Part shown: piece by piece, positions 49,526 through 64,000 of the stretch
How the letters are laid out: every line of letters begins with the position of its first letter
Numbering within the stretch: the first letter of the stretch is position 1
Source: Ciona savignyi
Lineage: Eukaryota > Chordata > Ascidiacea > Phlebobranchia > Cionidae
NCBI GenBank assembly: GCA_000149265.1
Contig: CH002502.1
Coordinates: 215,722 to 279,721 of the forward strand
DNA length: 64,000 nucleotides
Reading direction: 5' to 3'
Translations under genes and position numbers: made by a program
The notes under the pieces: model-generated
What the model saw: only the letters and a program-made list of their open reading frames with translations
Databases searched by the model: none
Told to the model about the DNA's origin: nothing

Positions 49526-50920
49526 TTAGCTCATCAGAAAAGCCGGCGGTGGACCATTCATTGTTGCAAATTAATCTTTTTTCAGTGCCCTGCGCATCCA
49601 ATCATCTCGTTGTGCCGGTAACCTACACAATCGGTGAATCAACGTTGACCGACTTCGTGCCACCTTCTATGCATCATGCAACTACCACCGGATTCCTACA
49701 GATACGAGCTGAATCGTACTCAGGAACTTACTATGCTATGTGTCCTGCTGTCAAGTATGTAGCGTCACCAACTTAATTTTCTTGAATTTATTTGTTAAGT
49801 TATATTTAGTAACATAATCACGTTTTATATGTGAAGCTTATTTCGGATTTATTATGTTTTAGGAATTTTTGCATTTACGTATTTATGTAATTGATGGAAT
49901 CGGTCTCTTTATGCAAAAAGTCAAGTTCTACAACTAAAAAGTAACAGCAAATGATAAAAAATAACTTAATGTAATGTTTGAATCCATTTACTTTTCAGAC
50001 TTCTAAATTGCGATGGACAATTTGTTTGTGTTGGTGGAGTGAAGAATGGTTATTCAGTAACGAATGATTGCAATGACTACGCTGGTATGTAATTTGCCTT
50101 TTAAACCGTTGTTTCATTCGTTGCTTATTTGTATATTTGGCGATGTCAATTAAAATAGATATATCTTTTTAAATATAAATTGTTTGGTATCAATAAAACA
50201 CATAACCGATAGAGATTGTAAGATTTATGCAGGAAACCGAATGCCTATATATTGTCTTATTCTAATAAATATCTCAAAATTACAAAAAGAAAATATATAT
50301 TTCACAGAACATGGATATTAAGTTTAGATTACTTAATTAGCGGGTCAATTACTTCCAATATGTAAAAAATACATTGGCCTACGCTATAAATAAATATACC
50401 AATCGTAGTTTTAGAAATAACTAGTGGACCCGGATGTGTCCTTTAATATAAACTTGTCTCTTTTCAGAAATTTAAGTACAGTGTGTTATACAAATAGTGG
50501 TATTTAACATTCTCTAGTTTGTATGTGACATACTATGGTTGAGATTTAATTAGAAATTCTATTATAGATTGGGATGGACGATCCAACAATCCTGACTTCC
50601 ACCACAGCAAAGCTTATGCTCATTCTACAAATGACATTGAATCCACGATGATGATTTTCTACCGTTGAACACCGCAATAACAAAAAATCCGTTCACAAAT
50701 CACGATCACTCTTTGACATAATTTTTGAGGGTGATATATATTGTTGTATTTGCATATTGGTTATCATTGTAAATTTAGTGTACATAGATAATTCCGCGCT
50801 CTAGCAGTCTAATTATTTTTAAATATATAATCACGTGTTGTTTTAAAGTCTTATTGGTGTTTTTTTAAGTTTAACTACAATCGATAGAGTCTGCTGTTAA
50901 AGCGTGATGATGTCATAAAG

Positions 50921-51453
50921 CAGGGGTGACCAACCCGTGGACCGCGGGCCACATGTGGACTTCGGAAAGGTTCTAAGTGGCACGCGCGAGTTTTCCGAAA
51001 TGACCAATACTATCAACTTTATTGCTACGTAATTTATGGTAAACTTACATTCTAAAAAAATGGCTTTTAATGTTTGCTTTCTTTTAAATTAATTTTATTG
51101 CATCCCAATGCACATAGTTTTGCATAACAAAATATTGTTACGCCCACATCCTTTTTACACAATCGTGCTGTTCTTCAATGGTCAGTCAGTAATAGGCTGG
51201 GTTTGGTTGTAATCCGAATTGATGTTCGACGTCTAAAACGTAAACATCTCGATCACGTTGAAACGTCCATATGTAGTAGTAAAAACTTTGTTGACTGTAG
51301 TATTGGTATGTTTATTGTTCGTATAATTGTAAAAGAGAATAATAAACATAGGTGTGAGGGTTTTGTATCTCTTAGCAGTGAACACTCAAGTGACCCGCGC
51401 AATCATTCGTAAATTACTTGTGGCACTTTGGCCCAAAAGGTGGGACACCCCTG
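50921..51453. mobile_element. 533-bp non-autonomous hAT-like element (older copy pair, first)
   Basis: Starts CAGGGGTGACCAACCCGTGG and ends AAGGTGGGACACCCCTG, giving CAGGGGTG-type inverted ends. Flanked by 8-bp duplications tcataaag (50913-50920) and tcatacag (51454-51461) that differ at one base. The same element sits at the same site in the next unit (60139-60668), so it was present before that duplication. The open frame at 51203-51412 inside it is not a known protein. Confidence 0.88.
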
Positions 51454-51959
51454 TCATACAGTGATGACATATGTATGACGTCATAACATGTATTGTGCTG
51501 TGCCACGGCATGGTTGTCGCCATACACGCAGCGTCACATTCTGCCAAAAAAAATTATGCCATTTGAACTCTAAGTTTAACGCAGTATGTTTCTTGACTGG
51601 TTATATTACTAACTGTGCCAAATTTTGTTATGGTTTTATCATAACTACAATTTGTTATTTAAAAAAAGTTTATATATGAATTTCATGCAAACATTGGCAA
51701 CAACCGTTTCATTGAACTTACTATATCTGAGCTGTTGCGGTGTACTGCATAATTGGGAAATTCTTTCACAAAGACACAGCCTAACAGTTTGCGACCAGTT
51801 TCTCAACCTTAACCATTCGCCTGAAAGCTGACACACTTACCTAATAGGTTATTGGTCAACATATCCACTACTTTACTTTCCCTGTATCCAGGGACGGTAG
51901 TTTCTCAATATTTACTGCAATAACAAGATGCTAACGGTAAACAAATCAATAAAAAACAG

Positions 51960-52649
51960 ATGCGACTAGGGACCGAACGGTAGTGTGATTTTTCTCTGCT
52001 TGGTGGCGCTATTTATTTTTTCGGAATTATCTGGGGAGTGACTATTTTTGATATTAATGTCAGGGTTGGGGTTAAAGTTAGTTCTGGGGTTGAGATTAGT
52101 GTTTGGGACAGGGTTAGAATTACTTTCCATAGCAAACTAAGTGATCCAAGCGGTCCTGTAGTATTTAGAGGCACCCGCGACTGAGTTGTCTTATACTAGT
52201 TTTCGCACTTCCTAATCGTATTCCTTGTTAGTATAGTGGTAAGTGTCGCCGACTGTAACGCGGGAGACCATGGTTCGATTCCCCGACGGGGAGGTTATTT
52301 TCGGCTTTTTAAACTCTTTTGTTTCTTAGTTATAAACAAACTCATCATAACGCCGCATTCAGCTTGACTGAGCATTTTTGGAATTTGTCCAAGCATTGGT
52401 TAAAGTAATCGATCTCTTTGCAGTTTTTTGATTGTAAACACTATTTACTTAAAATGCGTAAATGGTGTAATAAACATGGGGCTAGAGTTAGTGTTAGTCT
52501 TGCGGTTAAGTTTAGTGTTCAGGAATGGGTTAAAATTAGTGTCCGTAATTTTAGTGAGTAGTTTTCCTCCTCCCCGCTTTAGTACAGCTGATAAATAGCG
52601 CCATCCAGCAGAGAAAAATCAGACTACCGTTCTGTCTCTATACGCATGT
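51960..52649. mobile_element. 690-bp inverted-repeat element carrying a tRNA-Asp relic
   Basis: Left end 'atgcgactagggaccgaac' and 'cggtagtgtgatttttctct' mirror the right end ('agagaaaaatcagactaccg' and 'ttctgtctctatacgcatg'), giving terminal inverted repeats of roughly 55 bases. It is flanked by an exact 11-bp duplication ATAAAAAACAG (51949-51959, 52650-52660). The paralogous unit at about 61010-61030 reads 'atcaatagaaaacaggacg' with no insertion, the empty site. Long ends and a 9-11 bp duplication suggest a Mutator-like non-autonomous element, but the superfamily is inferred. 'Gggttagggtta'-like stretches inside resemble sequence near 9950-10050. Confidence 0.82.
52222..52293 (+). pseudogene. 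tRNA-Asp-derived sequence, anticodon region mutated
   Basis: 72 bases that align position for position with animal tRNA-Asp(GUC). The acceptor stem TCCTTGT/ACGGGGA pairs with two G-U pairs, and A-box (TTAGTATAGTGG) and B-box (GGTTCGATTCC) words are intact. However the anticodon reads GTA instead of GTC, two of five anticodon-stem pairs and two of five T-stem pairs are broken, and it lies inside a transposon. It may still be transcribed by RNA polymerase III, with T-runs following at about 52299 and 52307, but is unlikely to be a working tRNA. Confidence 0.8.
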
Positions 52650-53181
52650 ATAAAAAACAGGACGACAAACAAGAGGAGCAGGCGATTCTACGTACCATTG
52701 ATTGTTATGTAAAAATGATGTCATAATGGTGGAAATAGAAATTAAACAAAGATTAAATGATGAGTATAACATCCCTGAGTGTCCCATTCCCGAGAACATA
52801 AAGATTAATTATACCGTCGAAAATATAAAGAAATGGAAAAACACAAATAAAATGCAAAACTAGTCAAAATCCTCCACATTAACGTTACATGGTAGGAGCA
52901 ATCAGTAACAATTTCGGCATTCAAGTATTTTGGAATTGAGCAGCGTTACATGGATGTTTGGGATTTCCGTAACTTTTATCTTTAGGCAATTTAGTACTGG
53001 CCGAAGATAAATGAGTATTTAAATCAATAATAATTGGGACATTTTTGATAGAGTTCCACCCACCGCCCGAATCGCATGATGGTGAAATAGTCCATTACAC
53101 ATGTGATAAATGTGGGTGGAGGGGGACGTCTCGATTTCCTGATACGTAATAACATTGTGTGGTATAGTGGTTCTGATAGAT

Positions 53182-53530
53182 CAGTGATGGCGAACCTTTT
53201 CGAGGCCGCGTGCCACATTTGCAGCCTGAAATGAATTTGTCTGTCCCGGCGTGCCAGCCGTTTCATAAACATTAGTTTTCAATAAACAAAAACGTATAGA
53301 TTAGACACAAACTACCGCGGCCAAATTTTGTGGTAAATAGATCACGCGTAGCCAACGCACGACTATAGGCCTTCTATCGCTTTGTTCCAGGCACTTCTAG
53401 GCAAAATTCGGTCTTCCCTCACGATACAATTGCTGAGTAATGTTATGTAGACCTAAGCGATCTTAACTACCTGCAACCCAACTAAATATAAAATGTAGGC
53501 TAATGCAAAATTATACGACTTAATTTATTG
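53182..53530 (+). mobile_element. hAT-like element end, partial
   Basis: Begins CAGTGATGGCGAACCTTTT and continues 'gccgcgtgccacatttgcag', the familiar start of many hAT elements. No matching right end or target duplication was found before the next duplication unit at 53531, so it is truncated or was used as a recombination junction. The minus-strand open frame across it is an artefact. Confidence 0.6.
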
Positions 53531-55412
53531 TGTAACGTCACAACATGTATTGTGTTGTAGCACGGCATGGTTGGCGCCATACACGTAGCTCACATTCTGC
53601 CAAGATCCTCTTACAAATAATTGGTCGTCTTAAAAACTTTATTAAAAGATTATTAAAACTCGTCATTGTGACATGGTTAAAATAATTTCAACGCCTTACT
53701 AACAGGGTGCTTAAAGTAACAAACCATTTTTTGGTTTTCTTGTCTGTTTGCAAACGCATCTGATAATACGGTTTTATATTTAAACAAGTAACTATGCGTT
53801 GATGTTGACTGGTCAGTTCACGTTCTTTACTGCCCAGTCTGTTTTGTATAAGTTTCATTTGAACTTAACCTGGCGCCTTCAACTTGGAGACTACTGTTGT
53901 AGCCTGTATACATGGAATTGTCTTCTTTACCGCACTGTTTCTGCACGTGAACTATTGTGTTGTCCAAATGAACATTTCTAGAAGTAAATTTAAATAAAAA
54001 ACTTTTTAAGCTATTATTTCTCCGTACATTTGATCAGAAGTGGGGACAATGCAGTTTGCACAAGTTATATCCAAGCCAATATAAGCAAAATGGGTAGAAG
54101 CCATTTTGCTAATATTGGCTTGCACATTAATTGTGTTTGAATACCAGGTTTAACCCAGTATGTTTCTTGACTGGTTATTTTACAAACGGTGCTGAAATTT
54201 TGTTATTTAAAAAAAGTTCATATATCGGTCACGCAAACATTTGGCCACGCAGTCGTTTCGTTGGACGAATTATATCTGAACTGTTGCAGTGTACTGCATA
54301 ATAGGGAAATTATTTTACAAAGACGCAACCTAACAGTTCGCGACCAGTTTCTAAACTTAAACCATTCGCCTTAAAGTCGACACACTTACCTCATGGGTTA
54401 TTTGGCCAGCGTATCCACTGCTTCATTTTGCCTGTATCCTATGATGATGTTTTAACATTTGTACAGCGTAACTTTCATGAAGGAGTGGGTCCAGTTTAAC
54501 TTAAGCTTTTGGTGGTCTATTTACCCACAGACTTGCTTTTAATGTTTATTTTATTATGGCAGGGGTTTATATAAAAAGCGTCAACCCAAAGAAAAGGATG
54601 TGGTAGATAATGTAGCTTACTAGATTGTGGTTACAGGTTTGTGACTTAGCATGACGATTTCCTTTTTAAAAGGCCACCTGCGTTGTCCACCTACAAGTAT
54701 TGGTTCCTGTCTGGTGATGTATTCTTATAACATGATTGTACGTCAATGACAGAAAATAAATATTTCTGGTTGGTTTTATCCAGTCGAATTGACACACCTG
54801 TTGCGTCTATTTATTAAAAATGTTAATTGATATCATTTAATAACGGATCAATACTGCTTTCACGAACAATAATATGTAGTACGGAAATTCCTTATTATTA
54901 ACTACAATAACAAGCTGCAAGGTGCTACTGGTAAACAAATCAACATAAAAGATTAAAACAAATACGAGAAGCAGGCGAAAAGGTATCAATAATTGTATGT
55001 CAAAAGATGTCATAAAGGTGAAAATAAAAATTAAAGAAACATTAAATGTTGTGTGTAACTCCCCTAAATGTTTCAGTCCTGAACACATACAAGATTAATA
55101 ATAATAAGGTCGAACATATAAATAATAAAAAAAATGCAAACCTAGTCAAAATCCTCCACATTATTGTTACCTGGTGGCAGTAATCAGTAACATTTTCGGC
55201 ATTTAAGTATTTTCGAATGAGCAGCGTTACATGGATGTTTGAGATTTCCATAGCTTTTATATTTAGGCAATTTAGAAGTAGCCGAAGATAAAGGTGGGTG
55301 GAGGGAGACGTCTCGATTTCCTGATACGTAATAACATTGTGTAATGTGGTTCTTATAGGTCGTGTTTTATGGTCTGCAATCATTCGTTGGCTAACTATAG
55401 ATGCGTTGAAAA
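53531..55412 (+). repeat. Duplication unit: lectin upstream region (copy for gene B)
   Basis: Closely matches 42858-44884 ('tgtaacgtcacaacatgtat', 'catggttggcgccatacacg', 'tggttattttacaaacggtg', 'gtggtctatttacccacag'), with small deletions, and leads into lectin gene B. Presumed promoter region; no other gene seen. Confidence 0.85.
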
Positions 55413-59878
<4,466 letters not shown>

Positions 59879-60100
59879 ACACCGCAATAACAAAAAAATC
59901 AGTTTACAAATCACGATCACTCTCTGACATAATTTTTGAGGGTGATATATATTGTTGTATTTGCATATTGGTTATCATGCTAAATTTTGTGTACATAGAT
60001 AATTCCGCGCTCTAGCAGTCTAATTATTTTTAAATAATATAATCACGTGTTGTTATAAAGTCTTTTTAGTGCTTTTTTAAGTTTAACTACAATAGATAGA

Positions 60101-61634
60101 GCCTGCTGTTTCTCTTAAAGCGTGATGAAGTCATACAGCAGGGGTGACAAACCCGTGGACCGCGGGCCACATGTGGACTTCGGAAAGGTTCTAAGTGGCA
60201 CGCGCGAGTTTTCCGAAATGACCAATACTATCAACTTTATTGCTACGTAATTTAAGGTGAACTTACATTCCAAAAAAATGGCTTTTAATGTTTGCTTTCT
60301 TTTAAGTTAATTTTATTGCATCCCAATGCACATTGTTTTGCATAACAAAATATTGTTACGCCCACATCCTTTTTACACAATCGTGCTGTTCTTCAATGGT
60401 CAGTCAGTAATAGGCTGGGTTTGGTTGTAATCCGAATTGATGTTCGACGTCTAAAACGTAAACATCTCGATCACATTAAAACGTCGATGTGTAGTAAAAA
60501 CTTTGTTGACTGTAGTATTGGTATGTTTATTGTTCGTATAATTGTAAAAGAGAATAATAAACATAAGTGTGAGGGTTTTGCCTCTCTTAGCAGTAAACAA
60601 TCAAGTGGCCCGCGCAATCATTCGTAAATTACTTGTGGCACTTTGGCCCAAAAGGTGGGACACCCCTGTCATACAGTGATACTAACTGTGCCAAATTTTG
60701 TTATGGTTTTATCCTTACTACATTTTGTTATTTAAAAAAGTTTATATATGAATTTCATGCAAACATTGGCAACAACCTTTTCATTGAACTTACTATATCT
60801 GAGCTGTTGCGGTGTACTGCATAATTGGGAAATTCTTTCACAAAGACACAGCCTAACAGTTTGCGACCAGTTTCTCAACCTAAATCATTCGCCTGAAAGC
60901 TGACACACTTACCTAATAGGTTATTGGTCAACATATCCACTACTTTACTTTCCCTGTATCCAGGGACGGTAGTTCCTCAATATGTACTGCAATAACAAGA
61001 TGCTAACGGTAAACAAATCAATAGAAAACAGGACGACGAACAAGAGAGGCAGGCGATTCTACGTACCATTGATTGTTACGTAAAAATGATGTCATAATGG
61101 TGGAAATAGAAATTAAACAAAGATTAAATGATGAGTATAACATCCCTGAGTGTCCCATTCCCGAGAACATAAAGATTAATTATACCGTCAAAAATATAAA
61201 GAAATGGAAAAACACAAATAAAATGCAAAACTAGTCAAAATCCTGCACATCATGTTACATGGTGGGAGCAATCAGTAACATTTTCGGCATTTAAGTATTT
61301 TCGAATGAGCAGCGTTACATGGATGTTTGGGATTTCCGTAGCTTTTATATTTAGGCAATTTAGTACTGGCCGAAGATAGATGAGTACTCAAATCAATAAT
61401 CATTGAGACATTTTAGATAGAAGTGACGTAATAAAAAGAAGGATTGAAAATTACACCAACCGCCCGAAACGCATGATGGTGAAATAGTCCATTACGCACG
61501 TGATAAATGTGGGTGGAGGGGGATGTTCCGATTTTTTGTTGCGCAATAGAATTGTGTGGTATAGTGGTTCTTATATATATATCGTGTTTTATGATCTGCA
61601 ATCATTCGTTGGCTAACTTTAAATGCGTTGAAAA
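60101..61634 (+). repeat. Duplication unit leading to lectin gene C
   Basis: Starts with the integrin 3'-end relic 'gcctgctgtttctcttaaag' plus 'cgtgatgaagtcatacag', then the hAT-like element (60139-60668), then the shortened form of the lectin upstream region, resembling 51454-53181 more than 42858-44884. It ends at gene C. Presumed promoter; no other gene seen. Confidence 0.82.
60139..60668. mobile_element. 530-bp non-autonomous hAT-like element (older copy pair, second)
   Basis: Starts CAGGGGTGACAAACCCGTGG and ends GGTGGGACACCCCTG, flanked by exact 8-bp duplications tcatacag (60131-60138 and 60669-60676). Same site and near-identical interior as 50921-51453, so it was duplicated with the unit and did not insert separately. 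Confidence 0.88.

Positions 61635-64000
<2,366 letters not shown>

Larger units (their letters stand above)
50888..53181 (+). repeat. Ghost duplication unit lacking its lectin gene
   Basis: Begins with an integrin 3'-end relic ('ctgctgttaaagcgtgatga'), then a hAT-like element (50921-51453), then a shortened copy of the lectin upstream region. That region runs from 'tcatacagtgatgacatatg' through 'gaggggacgtctcgatttcc'-like sequence to 'gtggtatagtggttctgata' at 53176. Where lectin exon 1 should follow, another transposon end begins (53182) and then a fresh upstream region (53531). No lectin coding sequence was found. It is a truncated unit that lost, or never kept, its gene. Confidence 0.75.

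Noticed and set aside
51203-51412. Conserved small open frame at 51203-51412 and again at 60421-60627
   Set aside because: Both copies lie inside the duplicated hAT-like element. Similarity is explained by the duplication, and the product matches nothing.
52222-52293. Working tRNA gene (would read as tRNA-Tyr by anticodon letters)
   Set aside because: The body is tRNA-Asp with broken anticodon and T stems, and it sits in a transposon. A relic is more likely.
53024-53272. Minus-strand 82-codon frame
   Set aside because: It spans the lectin upstream repeat and a hAT-like end, with no splice or family support.

Overview
This is a eukaryotic, AT-rich, intron-dense window. The sequence suggests a solitary ascidian of the Ciona type. 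The reasons are an integrin alpha chain whose inserted alpha-I domain has no sign of an alphaC helix in the part that can be read, small spliced exons, a tandem set of intelectin-like lectin genes, and dozens of copies of a tRNA-derived SINE with a (GGATA)n tail. The species call is inference from gene content and repeats, not from a database match. Exons were assembled by hand from splice signals, reading phase and family resemblance, so individual boundaries may be off by a few bases.

Layout. (1) 296-3127, minus strand: first five coding exons of cytosolic aspartate aminotransferase (GOT1); the rest lies left of the window. (2) 3128-8854: intergenic, mostly SINE copies. (3) 8855-42802, plus strand: one integrin alpha gene with about 32 recognised coding exons, interrupted by an 885-base assembly gap (18898-19782) inside the alpha-I region. 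(4) 31446-34682, plus strand: a complete six-exon type II transmembrane serine protease gene nested inside the 6.3 kb integrin intron between 29006 and 35337. (5) 37690-40515: an intronic 22-bp minisatellite split by a small hAT-like element. (6) 42790-64000: a tandem array of intelectin-like genes. Copy A (44885-50668) is probably damaged, copy B (55413-59878) is intact, and copy C (61635 to beyond the edge) is partial. A fourth, gene-less 'ghost' unit lies between A and B.

Most notable. The lectins are not ordinary intelectins. They begin with a short cytoplasmic segment and one membrane anchor, and the intelectin domain is cut in two by an unrecognised module of about 230 residues. The integrin carries an unrecognised two-exon insertion of about 141 residues in the first blade of its beta-propeller. 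The duplication units start inside the last coding codons of the integrin gene, so scraps of the integrin 3' end recur between the lectin copies. Shared and unshared transposon insertions give a relative clock for the duplications. One such insertion is a 690-bp inverted-repeat element carrying a decayed tRNA-Asp.

How the genes relate: GOT1 is a housekeeping transaminase and looks unrelated to its neighbours. The integrin, the membrane protease and the membrane lectins are all predicted cell-surface proteins, but nothing in the sequence shows that they act together.
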